A stretch of DNA of 64,000 nucleotides. Origin: Dama dama. Its lineage: Eukaryota; Chordata; Mammalia; Artiodactyla; Cervidae. This document shows positions 1-11,724 of the stretch, one piece after another (the stretch's first letter is position 1; each line of letters opens with the position of its first letter). The notes beneath the pieces are model-generated. The model saw only the letters and a list, made by a program, of their open reading frames with translations, did no database searches and was not told the DNA's origin. The translations under genes were made by a program, and so were the position numbers. The stretch spans positions 42,873,501 to 42,937,500 of the forward strand of contig NC_083710.1 in NCBI RefSeq assembly GCF_033118175.1, given 5' to 3'.

Positions 1-1587
1 CATATGTAGACAGAGAATAGCAGCGTGCCTAAAGAACAAATCGTTTGAGTTTAAAAATTAATGAATGGGAAAATGAAGTAGATACAAAAAGAAGAGAGAC
101 ATGTAAGATGCCTTGCTGAGTGTAGGTAGGAGATGCCTCAGGCAACACTATATTAGCATTTTTTTGAAGTATATTAAATAGAATTCAGAAATCTAAAGCA
201 GAAAAAATTTATTCTTCAGGTGTGGTTTTGTGGCTGACATGAGAAAACCAGCTGATTTCACAAGCTTCCATTGTCTTATTTAGTAAACATTCTGGAAACA
301 TCTATTCAGAAGAGGCTGCTATTTACAGGCATTTTGAATTCTTACCAATTTTCTGCCTGCTCCATAATGTAAAAGCAATGAATGGCTACACTGCATCGTT
401 CACAGTTTCAACTATATGTGATTATCTGGTCCACTGGGCTACTGTAGTGTATTTCTGAAATGAATAGCAGATAAACCTGTAATAGTCCATTTCATACAGA
501 GACATTTGTCTCGGTTTAAATTAAGGGCCTAAATATCTACTTATTTCCATTCTGGTTTATAACTACAGAATCATCATAAAAGCAATATTAGCTCCCTGAT
601 TATATCTGGAATTCTGGAAGTGCTGGGCGACAGCTATCAATCTCATTCCTGGTGGTTTAGTATCCCCACTGTAAAATGAATAACACATTTACTGAATAAA
701 GGACAGAAGATCCAGGAAGGATTTGTGGGAAATTTTCCTCAAGAAACTGCATTATGTCTTTTTATATAAATAATGTATTTGTGTGTGCCAAGGTACACAC
801 TGTATTTGAATAAGAAATCGAAATATAACTGATGTTTGAACAAAATTGACTTTATTATTATTTAACCAATTAGAATCACTAATATGTTTAGCTACTATAT
901 TTGAATAACTTCAGCTAAACAAATTCTTTATCATTAAAGTATTATCAAGATAGTATGATTTTTAAATAAAAGTTTTGAAAGAATAAATATATATTAGGCA
1001 AAATTTAAAATAAAATAATTATCATATATTTTGGGAGGCAGAATTCATACCTATGTAGAAAAGTTATAAAACCCTACATATGAAAATAATATGTCTGGGA
1101 AAGAAGGAGAAAGAATGTAGTATTTGTAATGCTTTATTTTTACATAGAAAAATTAATAACCAGAAACAAATAATGTAAAATGTTAATATCTGCTGAAACA
1201 GGCAGTGAGTGTATAAGCCTTTCATTCATTTTCTCTATATTGAAAATCTCTCATAATTACAAAAGGAAATCTTGAAAGTATTATTTAACAAAAAACATAA
1301 AGGAATCATAAAATTGACAGAAAATTATGAATCGTGTAGAAGTATCCTACACAAATTTTGCATGGATGCCAATTAATTGCCAAATCTTCCATTCTTAGTA
1401 AAACAAATTGAGATTTTTTTTTCTGTAATGATTTTCAAATTTATAAACAATAAAAACTTCTTTAAGAATACCAAATCAGTAAAAGAAATGACCTTCTCTG
1501 TTTATAGGAATTAATTCATATAAATCAACCATGTAGTGTATTCCTTATTGTCATTGATTGAGCCTTAAAATGTCACACTTTTTCTGC

Positions 1588-1590
<3 letters not shown>

Positions 1591-1618
<28 letters not shown>
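1591..1618. repeat. (GT)14 microsatellite
   Basis: Fourteen uninterrupted GT units are seen directly. The length makes a polymorphic locus likely. Confidence 0.95.
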
Positions 1619-1620
<2 letters not shown>

Positions 1621-1702
1621 TCACACAAAAGAAGATACTACTACATTTCCAAGTTTGCAATGGAACATTTTCTTTCCATATCCACAGGCTGTGGCCTTAT
1701 TG

Positions 1703-1750
<48 letters not shown>

Positions 1751-1753
1751 TTT
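1703..1753. repeat. A17-(TA)11-T12 self-complementary simple repeat
   Basis: A run of 17 A is followed by about eleven TA units and then 12 T. The whole 51-bp block is its own reverse complement apart from the unequal A and T lengths, so it could extrude as a hairpin. It is likely to be unstable in replication and in assemblies. Confidence 0.9.
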
Positions 1754-2448
1754 GCAGAATTTCTTCTGAACATCTTTTGAAATATTTAACTTTTGGAAAA
1801 AAAAATATTGACCCATATAACATTATTTTCTTGTTAACACTCATCAATGTGAAAATAATATAACAATTCAATAAAATTTGATTTTTTTTTCAGTGCAATT
1901 CAATGAATTTTATATGCACGAACTTTGTAAAGCAAGGTTCTACAAAACACATACGGTATCTAATGGACACACTTTAAAAAATTATTAATATTAAAACAAA
2001 GACATGTGTATGATAGTTCAGGATGGTTTAATGTCAGTAGTCCTTCAAGCAGAGCTAAGAGAACAACTAAAAAATGCTAATTCTATTTATAATAATCCTA
2101 GAGAAGATTTGACCTTCTCTTTTTTGTTATTCTATGGAGTACAATAAGGTTAAAATTAAGTCAAATGGTATTCCAAGCCTTGAGATTTTTACTCTAATAT
2201 TTATTAATTAAACTTAAAATATTTAACATATGCAAATTAGAAAAGTTCTGGGGGAAAAACATGTTTATGAAGGAAGACTTTGTAGCATGGCTTATCATTT
2301 TTCCATTTATTCTTGTGAGCAACACAATATTTTGATTAACTGATCCAGGTATTATTCAGAAACTATCCAATATTTTGTCTTTAGCCATCTGGCTACACAT
2401 CTAAAGGTGACTAATTGCACCCTTCTAAAATTATCCATTCTCAACATT

Positions 2449-2474
2449 GTGTGTGTGTATGTGTGTGTTTGTGT
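2449..2474. repeat. Imperfect (GT)n microsatellite
   Basis: GT units broken by single A and T interruptions. Confidence 0.85.
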
Positions 2475-2831
2475 ATTAGTCTTTTTTCTCATTCAGGGCA
2501 TATTCAAAATTTTTCTCCTTATCAAAACCTTTAGCAATTATCTCCTTACTCAAGGACCTCTCTTCCCTTAAACTCTTGATGCATCTGTATTGAGTTTCCC
2601 ATGGCTTTGATTGAAGTTAAATTTTCTTTATTTATTTATTAAATTTTCTTCTTAAATTTTATTTAACAGTGCCCTCAAAGCAGTACTTTGCACTGCTCAG
2701 GGGACATTTGGACTCTTGATACCTAGTTGATTTATTAACCATGGTAGAGCAAGAAATAAAATTATGATATAAACTATATTTCCTCTAAGCTTGATCCTTT
2801 TATCTAGTGAGACGACCAGTGAACCAGTGAA

Positions 2832-3029
2832 ATTGCTCAGTCATATCTGCCTCTTTGCCATCCCATGGACTGTAGCCTACCAGGCTCCTTCATCCATGAA
2901 TTTTCCAGACAAGAGTACTGGGGTGAGTTGCCATTTCCTTCTCCAGGGGATCTTCCCGACCTAGGGATGGAACCCAGGTCTCCTGCATTGAAGGCAGATG
3001 CTTTACCATCTGAGTCACCAGGGAAGCCT
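2832..3029 (-). mobile_element. Bov-tA-type SINE
   Basis: On the minus strand the element starts with the tRNA-derived head (AGGCTTCCCTGGTGACTCAG). It continues through the GCAATGCAGG-like region (here TTCAATGCAGG), the CTGGAGAAGG motif and the BovB-derived tail ending near GACTGAGCAAT. Length is about 200 bp, as usual for this family. Open frames on both strands (for example 2837-3067 and 2865-3137) are SINE translations, not genes. Confidence 0.9.
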
Positions 3030-3280
3030 ATATGGGCTGCAAAACTGTGGTTTAAATATAGCTTCAAGGACTTTATTAATGATTATGCTTTTAGCTTTCC
3101 CAGTGAAACCAGCTATCTTGGAATTCTCTGTAATTAAGAAAAAAAAAAAATTGCCATCAAGAGCAACATCCATTGTGTTCTTCAAATACCCTCTTAAAAC
3201 TGCATATGAGATTTTTCCCACAATTCAACACTTAAGGAAGGAATTAATATGTGTTTCCTAATAAACTGCTATTTTTTGTG

Positions 3281-3471
3281 GCTGTTTAGACTCTAAGTCA
3301 TGTCTGACTGTTGTGACACCTTGGACTGTAGCCGGCCAGACCCTTCTATTCATGAGATTTCCCTGGCGATAATATCGAAGTGTGTTACCATTTCCTTTTC
3401 CAGGGGATGTTCTTGACTGAACCCATGTCTCCAGCATTGCAGGCAGATTTTTCACGACTGAGCCATGGGAG
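3281..3471 (-). mobile_element. Bov-tA-type SINE, diverged
   Basis: Same organisation as the SINE at 2832 with more substitutions. The head (CCATGGCTCAGTCG) is at the right end and the BovB-like tail at the left, so it is on the minus strand. Confidence 0.82.
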
Positions 3472-3530
3472 AAACCCAGATCTACCTGTATCCTTCACTG
3501 AAGCCCACGCCTCCCTTTCTCAAGTTCACT

Positions 3531-6500
3531 TTAGTTCAGTCGCTCAGTCGTATCTGACTTTTTGAGACCCCATGGACTGCAGCACACCAGGCCTTCCTGT
3601 CCATCACCAACTCCCGGAGTCTACCCAAACTCATGTCCATTGAGTTGGTGATGCCATCAAACCATCTCAGTCTCTGTCCTCACCTTCTCCTCCTGCCTTC
3701 AATCTTTCCCAGCATCAGGGTCCTTTCAAATGAGTCAGTTCCCTGCATTAGGTGGCCAAAGTATTGGAGCTTCAGCATCAGTCCTTCCAATGAATATTCA
3801 GGGCTGATTTCCTTTAGGATGGACTGGTTGGATCTCCTTACTGTCCAGGGACTCTCAAGAGTCCTCCAACACTACAGTTCAAAAGCAACAGTTTTTCAGG
3901 GCTCAGCTTTCTTTATAGTCCAACTCTTATATCCATAACATGACTATGGGGGAAACCACAGCTTTGACTAGATGGACCGTTGTTGGCAAAGTAATGTCTC
4001 TGCTTTTTAATATGCTGTCTAGGTTGGTCAAAACTTTTCTTCCAAGGAGCAGGTGTCTTTTAATTTCATGGCTGCAATCACCACCTGAAGTGATTTTGGA
4101 GCTCAAAAATAAAGTATGTCACTGTTTACACTGTTTCCCCATCTATTTGCCATGAAGTGATGGGATCAGATGTCAAGTTGTTAGTTTTCTGAATGTTGAA
4201 TTTTAAGCCAAATTTTTCACTCTCCTCTATCACTTTCATCAAGAGGCTCTTTAGCTCTTCTTCACTTTCTGCCAAAGGGTGGTGTCATCTGTATATCTGA
4301 GGTTATTGATATTTCTTCTGGCAATCTTGATCCCAGCTTGTGCTTCTTCCAGTCCAGCATTTCTCATGATGAACTCTGCATATAAGTTAAATAGCGGGGT
4401 GACAATATACAGCCTTGATGTACTTCTTTTCCTAATTGGAACCAGTCTGTTTTTCCATGTCCAGTTCTAACTATTGTTTCCTGACCTGCATACAGATTTC
4501 TCAAGAGGCAGGTCAGGTGGTCTGGTATTCCCATCTCTTTCAGAATATTCCACAGTTTGTTATGGTCCACACAGTCAAAGTCTTTGGCATAGTCAATACG
4601 GCAGAAGTAGATGTTTTACTGGAACTCTCTTGCTTTATTGATAATCCAACAGGTGTTGGCAATTTGATCTCTATTCCTCTTCCTTTTCTAAATCCAGTTG
4701 AACATCATGGTTCACGTAATGCTGAAGCCTGGCTTGGAGAATTTTGAGCATTACTTTACTAGCGTGTGAGATGTGTGCAATTGTGTGGTAGTTTGAACAT
4801 TCTTTGGCATTACCTTTCTTTGAGACTGGAATGAAAACTGACCTTTTCCAGTACTGTGGCTTCTGCTGAATTTTCCAAATTTGCTAGCATATTGAGTTCA
4901 GCACACTCACAGCATTATGTTTTAGGATTTGAAATAGCTGATCTGGAATTCCATCATCTCCACTAGCTTTGTTCATAGTGATGCTTCCTAAGGCCCACTT
5001 GACTTCGCATTCCAGGATATCTGGCTCTGAGTGATCACACCATCATGACTATCTGAGTCATAATAATCTTTTTTGTATACTTCTTCTGTGTATTCTTACC
5101 ACTTCTTAAGATCTTCTGCTTCTGTTAGGTGCATACAATTTCTGTCCTTTATTGTGCCCATCTTTGCATGAAATATTCCCTTGGTATTTCTTATTTTCTT
5201 GAAGAGATCTCTACACTTTCTCATTCCATTGTTTTCCTCTATTTCTTTCCACTGATCACTGAGGAAGGCTTTCTTATCCCTCCTTGCTATTCTTTGGAAA
5301 TCTGTATTCAAATGAGTATGTCTTTTCTTTTCTCCTTTGCCTATCACTTCTCTTCTATTCACAGCTATTTGTAAGGCCTCCTCAGACAACCATTTTGCCT
5401 TTTAGCATTTTTTTTCCCCCTTGGGAATGGCCTTGATCCCTGCCTCCTGTATAATGTCATGAACCTCTGTTCATAATTCTTCAGGCACTCTGTCTTTCAG
5501 ATCTAATCCCTTGAACCTATTTCTCACTTCCACTGTAGAAGTGTAAGGGATTTGATTTAGGTCATACCTGAATGGTCTAGTGGTTTTCCCTACTTTCTTA
5601 AATTTAAGTCTGGATTTGGCAATAAGGAGTTTATGGTCTGAGCCACAGTCAGCTCCCAGTCTTGTTTGTGCTGACCGTATAGAACTTCTCCATCTTTAGC
5701 TGCAAAGAATATAATCAGTCTGATTTCAGTGTTGACCATCTGGTGATGTCCATGTGTAGTCTTTTCTTGTACTGTAGGAAGAGGGTGTTTGCTATGGCCA
5801 GTGCGTTCTCTTGGCAAAACTCTATTAGCCTTTTCCCTGCTTCATTCTGTACTCCAAGGCCAAATTTGCCTGTTACTCCAGATATTTCTTGACTTCTTAC
5901 TTCAGCATTCCAGTCCCCTATGATGAAAAATATATGTTTTTTGGGTGTTAGTTCTAGAAGGTCTTGTAGGTCTTCATAGAACTGTTCAACTTCAACTTCT
6001 TCAGCATTACTGGTCAGGGCATAGACTTGGATTACCATGATATTGAATGGTTTGCCTTGGATACAAACAGAGATCATTCTGTAGTTTTTGAGGTTGCATC
6101 GAAGTACTGCATTTTGGACTCTTGTTGACTATCAGGGATACTCCGTCTCTTCTAAGGGATTTTTGCCCACAGTAGTAGATATAATGGCCATTGGAGTTAA
6201 ATTTACCCTTGCCAGTCCATTTTAGTTTGTTGATTTCTAAAATGTAGATGTTCACTCCTGCCATCTCCTGTTTGATCACTTCCAATTTGACTTGATTCAT
6301 GAACCTAACATTCCAGGTTCCTATGCAGTACTGCTCTTTAGAGCATGGGACTTTACTTCCATCACCAGTCACATCCACAACTGGGTGTTGTTTTTGCTTT
6401 GGCTCCATCCCTTTATTCTTTCTGGAGTTATTTCTCCACTGATCTCCAGTAGCATATTGGGCACCTACCAACCTGGGGAGTTTCTCTTTCAGTGTCCTAT

Positions 6501-6705
6501 CTTTTTGCCTTTTCATACTGTTCATGGCATTCTCAAGGCAAGAATACAGAAGTGGTTTGCCATTCCCTTCTCCAGTGGACCACATTTTGTCAGAACGCTC
6601 TACCATGACCCCTCTGTCTTGGGTGGCCCTACATGGCATGACTTATTGTTTCATTGAGTTAGGCAAGGCTGTGGTCCATGTGATCAGGCTGGTAGACAAT
6701 GACAG
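3531..6705 (-). mobile_element. BovB (RTE) LINE, nearly full length, defective
   Basis: Read on the minus strand this runs from BovB 5' leader sequence (about 6705-6640) through the apurinic-type endonuclease and reverse transcriptase to the 3' terminus near GACTGAGCGACTGAAC at about 3531. The endonuclease is in broken frames at 6639-6007 (GTWNVR motif) and 6077-5715 (IGDWNAEV motif). Linker and RT pieces lie at 5817-5590, 5389-5096 and 4570-4364. An active BovB encodes one polyprotein of roughly a thousand residues that nicks DNA and copies its RNA at the nick. Here many stops and frameshifts kill it. About 3.2 kb matches the family's full length. No convincing target duplication was found. 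Confidence 0.93.
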
Positions 6706-7818
6706 CTACCCAATCCATCGTCCTTCTATTTTAAAACTGGCCTCCAGGAAACCCAGAGCTAATATTTAAACTCACTTTAATAGCTAATCTTACATTTCCC
6801 TTCCTGTCATGCTCTCCACATTTCTAATACGTAATTCTTGGATTTTTTTCCCCTTGTAATTATTTTACAACTTAAATTTACTTTACAGGAATATCATTTG
6901 GAAGTAGACATGACAAAAATGAATGGATACATTCATAAATAAATGAATGAACAAATGAATCATTATGTTCCACATTATGGCATCCATTAATTCCAATAAG
7001 ATAAATTGGCATGTTCTATCCACTCTTGTTTGCCTGTATCATCAAAGCAAGTCACAGTAGGATAATACTTTAAAGTGTTTCAATAGTGAAATTTAAAAAG
7101 AGTAGCTGATTCTTAACCATAAATTAGAAATCTCTGCTCTCAGATAAGCAAAAGGTTTAAATATTTATTTAATTTAATATTAAAGATTATGGAAATATAC
7201 ATTAATATGTACAAGACTGGACCTTTAATCAGATATTAGAAGGGTACACATTAAGCGATTCAAATTTATGTTAATCTGTTTACCACTTAGGGTTGAGAAG
7301 ACAGTCATCTCAGAGCAGATATTTGCTTTGTGAGGAAACGGCTGAGTGTTGTAAGTTGTACACATTTACAGAGAATATGAATTTATGCAAGTTTGGGGGA
7401 AGAGCAATAAAATTTGTGACTTGCCATACTCTAAAATCCTTGGTCTGGATTGCTGTTGGTGTTAGGCTGCAGGGATGGGTAAGATAATTCAGGGGGAAAT
7501 GAATAATTTTTTAAAAGGTATTTAAATACTTCTAGGATAGGAGAGACCAAAATCCTAACTGATGACTTGAAGCCAGGGCAGATTGCTTTATTAGAGCACA
7601 GTAATTCCAATAGAGGCCCATGGGCAACAAGATCTCTGGAGTAAACTACTATAAATAATGCAAAACTTGTCTGGTGACCCAGATCTTACATGAAGTTTTC
7701 TCAGGGTTCATAAGGCCTGGCCTATTTCTATGTGTAGTTTGTGTTTGAGGTTGGAAAATTCTGATAATTCAGCTGCTTAGGCTTAGTATTTACATTCTGG
7801 CAAACCTGACTTTGCAAA
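6706..7818. other. Non-coding DNA, nothing recognised
   Basis: AT-rich sequence without a recognisable repeat or gene. A 64-codon open frame at 7293-7487 has no family features. Confidence 0.6.
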
Positions 7819-8606
7819 TGAGCTCTGTTCAGTTCAGTTCAGTTCAGTCGCTCAGTCATGTCCGAGTCTTTGTGACCCCAAGGACTACAACAGGCTGGGC
7901 TTCCCTGTTCATCACCAACTCCCAGAGCTTGCTCAAACTCACATTCATCGAATTGGTGATGCTATCTAACCATCTCATCCTCTGTCATCCCCTTCTCTTC
8001 CCGGTTTCAACCTTTCCCGGCATCAGGGTCTTTTCAAATGAGTCAGTTCTTTGTATCAGGTGGCCAAAGTATTGGAGTTTCAGCTTCAGTATCAGTCCTT
8101 TAAATGAATATTCAGGACTGATTTCCTTTAGGATTGACTGGTTTGATCTCCTTGCATTCTAAGGGACTCTCAAGAGTCTTCTACACCACAGTTCAAACAC
8201 ATCAATTCTTTGGCACTTAGCTTTCTTTATAGTCTAACTTTCACATCCGTACATGACTACTGGAAAAACCATAGTTTTGACTAGATGGACCTTTGTCGGC
8301 AAAGTAATATCTCTACTTTTTAATATGTTTTCTAGGCTGGTCACAGCTATTCTTCTAAGGAGCAAGCATATTTTAATTTAATGGCTGCAGTCATCATCTG
8401 CAGTGATTTTCGAACCCAAGAAAATAAAATCTGTTTCCATTGTTTCGCCACCTATTTGCCATGAAGCAATGGGACTGGATTCCACGATCTTGGCTTTTTG
8501 AATGTTGAGTTTTAGGCCACCTTTTTCACTCTCCTCTTTCACTTTCATCAAGAGGCTCTTTGGTTCTTTGCTTTCTGCCATAAGGGTGGTGTCACTCTGT
8601 GAGCTC
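7819..8606 (-). mobile_element. BovB 3' fragment with probable target duplication
   Basis: The minus strand carries about 770 bp of the BovB 3' end, from the late RT region (a CTTTCATCAAGAGGCTCTTT-like stretch on the plus strand) to a (TTCAG)n terminus at 7827-7847. The sequence TGAGCTC flanks it at 7819-7825 and 8600-8606, with one mismatch if extended to ten bases. This fits a 5'-truncated insertion by target-primed reverse transcription. Confidence 0.9.
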
Positions 8607-11526
8607 CGTGAAGGTTGGATTATTTTTGTTATCAGGATTTTGGTATCCTATTATGACAAATGATGGTAACAACAGTGCATTCCTATTGGGTTCTGTAAGG
8701 ATGAAACAGCTTAATATATGTAAATCTCTAAAAACCTCAGGTATCTTGCAAGTTCTAAATGAGAGATTGCTTATTATTATAGCCGTTCAGTATGTTTGGA
8801 CATATTTATCAAGATGGATTTGCCATTAATTGAGGGTTTGTACATAACTGGCCATTGAAAAATGGGCTAAAGTTTTGTGGTGAAAAAATCAACCATCAAC
8901 AGAAAAGGAGACAGAAGCTCATTTTTATAATCACAGGCTTGTTTCTAATTAACAGTAGGTCCATAAGTAAACCACTTAGACTTTCTGAGCCTTAATTTCC
9001 ATATCTGAAAAATAAAAAAAAACGAGCTAGTCTAGAGAATCCCTAAGGTCCTTTGGCCCTAAGACTTTATTAGTTTTTCAATCTTCCTAATGTATGAGTA
9101 TCATATTCTGAGACCTTTGCTAGGTATTATAAGAGGAACAGAAAAAACACAAGCCAGCTCCCTTCCCTAAAGAGGTTGTGATCCCAATGTGTCTAAAGAG
9201 CCTTTTAATCCACATTTGCACTACACAATAACCTTCTCAATTATATGAGCTTTGTTAAGTATTTTCCTGATTTTGCAGACCAAAGCAGCTTTCAGCCATT
9301 GGAAAATGCTGTGCAAAGCCAGGATGGCTAGCATTTACAGATTCTGAGCTTCTCTTTTTGAGTGATCAGTGGCAGTCCTATTAAAATAGAATCTACACTT
9401 TCACATTTTACTGACAAGGGATTACACTAAATAAAACGTTTTTGATTGACACATATTTCCTATTACTCAGATTGTCCTTTGCTGCCAAACCAACAATCCA
9501 AATAGGTTCACGACAAAAATGTGAGGAGGTCTAGTACTCTCCTGACTATTAAGAATGATGAGAAGTACTATGCCTCCCTCTAGCCTTCCTGATGTCGTTT
9601 CTTTATCTTCAACACCATTATTTATTTTTAGCAAATTTTTCCTCTGACTTCTTAAACTGATAACTATGATGTAAGAAACTGTCAGTGATAATGGACTTCT
9701 CTGAATTTGTATTAAACATATATATAATGATTTATTCTCTTTTCCAATTTAATATGGAATTTGTGAATGACCTGAAATTCCTTAGGTCTTTTTTCCTATT
9801 AAGAGAAGAAATCAGTAACATAAACTAAGTGCATTTAATTATTTTCAAATAATTCTGTGGAAGGTGATACTGGATCAGAAATTGCCGGGTATTATGTACT
9901 GGCACATTTTCCCTGCAATAGTCCCACAAACTACCTTGCAGGTCTGAAACAACATAAAAACCTGCCATGCAAAATAGTCTCCCTGGTACCAGCCAAGCTT
10001 ATTTTTAAGGCTCATTGTCTTTAAAATTGATCTATCAGATATCCAGTTCTTTAGCTTATCTTTTCCAAAGGCAGAATCCTCAAACCCTGTACATTTGCAA
10101 GATGTATTCTTAACTCTGGACTTTTAAAGACTAACAAAATCCACAACAGAAAGCTATGAACCATAAATGGGGATTTTCCTCATGATAATTGAACTATATG
10201 AAGCCTTATTCTTAGATATCCCATATCTTAATCCATACCCAGTTTTAAAAGGGCCTGTTTCCATGACATCAGGAACACCTTGTTATTCAGGACAGAGGAG
10301 AATGAAATGCTGCATGATTAATGACACTATCTAAATACTGGCACAAGCTGGCAAGCTCTTTCAAAGGAGGCGTGTTTGACTGCATTCTGCCCAACACAAC
10401 AACTCATTAAAGCAATATTTTCCCCATTAATGTTTAGTATTAAATACTGAATGAAAAGCTAAATATCATACAAAAAAACAAATTGAAAACAGCACAGTAG
10501 GGTTTAGGTGAAGTAGCCAACAGCCTCCCCTTCATTTGGAAGACAGCTTGCATACCTATTCCAGAGATTAATGAGCAATCAGTTCTAAATTAAACCAAGA
10601 CCAGCATTTAAAGTTTTTTCCCCCTCTGTTGAAAGCACTGCTATGAGTTACACTAACTGAGATAAAATACAGTATTAGCCTTTCCATGTGTTGTGAAATG
10701 TGGTTAGAAACATGAAAGATTGTTTCTGAAACATTTCCTTCAGTTTTTCATCATTTATTTTCCCACACAATTTGAAAGGAAATGGGCCATGATGAGGTCA
10801 GTAGTTTCTGCCACATGATGTAGAATCTTGCTCTCTGTCAGTCACTCAAAAAACAGTCACCTCTTTGAAGATGGAATAATAAAACTGCTTTTATGAACAT
10901 CACAGATCCTATCAGAGGTGGCTAACACAGAATTTCAATTCTATATAAACTGTCAAAAGAAACTACCTTTCACTAGGAGCACTGGTACAGTTTTTATGAG
11001 AGAGAATACTGCAGAGCCTGTTACATTGCTATGTGCATTACGGTGAGACATTTGCAAATATAGAGACGTGGTTTAACCCACGACATAACTGGATACTTAA
11101 AATGCAAAACTGGTCCTAGGGTTTACTGGTGAGGCTTGATTCAAAAAACCCAATATAGGAAACAATTCATAAATTTATCATTTAGAGATTATTAATCCAG
11201 ATCTCTAATCTTACGACATCTATGGAAAAACTTGCATAATTGTGTGTGCATGCATATTATTAATACATCATTTTATTTGTGTGTGCACATATATATTTTT
11301 TCTGAGATGAATTTTATGATTTAGCATTAGATATTAAAAGAGGAATTTGATATCAAACTTTTAAGAATTAGTACATAAGGTGATATTTCTATACTTTGGC
11401 TATACATTAAAAATTACCTATGGAAGTTTAGAGATTACCAATATCAGAAATCTGATTAAAATCAATATCAAAGTTGGTTTGAGTCAGAATAGCGAGAGAC
11501 ACAATCAAGGCATGAAAATTTTTTAA
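8607..11526. other. Mostly unique non-coding DNA
   Basis: No gene found. Apart from the MIR at about 8945-9065, it contains no repeat I recognise. The 10.5-11.1 kb part is less AT-rich than its surroundings and is flagged in the findings. Confidence 0.6.
8945..9065 (+). mobile_element. MIR SINE remnant
   Basis: The stretch around ACTTAGACTTTCTGAGCCTT followed by a TTTCCATATCTGAAAAAT-like segment matches the conserved MIR core (CTCTGAGCCTCAGTTTCCTC type) on the plus strand, heavily diverged. Confidence 0.6.
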
Positions 11527-11539
11527 AAGCCTCAAATCT
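11527..11539. repeat. Left target-site duplication of the composite L1/BovB insertion
   Basis: AAGCCTCAAATCT here is repeated exactly at 13975-13987. The two copies bracket the L1 pieces and the BovB nested inside them. Confidence 0.85.
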
Positions 11540-11724
11540 CCCTCCCATCTCACTCCCCATCCCACTCCTCTAGGTTGCTACAGAGCCCCTGTTTGAGTTT
11601 CCTGAACCATAGAGCAAATTCCCCTTGGCTATCATTTTACATATGGAGTTTCAAAAGGGAGGGAATATATGTATACCTATGGTTGATTCATATTGAGGTA
11701 TGACAGAAAAATTCTGTAAAGCAA
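11540..11724 (+). mobile_element. L1 3' end with 5' inversion (twin priming)
   Basis: 11540-11648 is L1 3' UTR in minus orientation (plus-strand text CTAGGTTGCTACAGAGCCCC). 11649-11724 is the immediately following L1 3'-terminal sequence in plus orientation (ATATGTATACCTATGG... through ATTCTGTAAAGCA). The two pieces are contiguous in L1 coordinates and meet head to head, the twin-priming signature. The A-rich tail resumes after the BovB, at about 13950-13974. Confidence 0.8.

Larger units (their letters stand above)
1..2831. other. AT-rich non-coding DNA, no gene recognised
   Basis: AT-rich, stop-rich sequence in all frames. The only recognisable structures are the simple repeats listed separately near 1.59, 1.70 and 2.45 kb. 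The short open frames around 1.56-1.87 kb are translations of those repeats (Cys-Val and Tyr-Ile runs), not genes. Confidence 0.75.
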
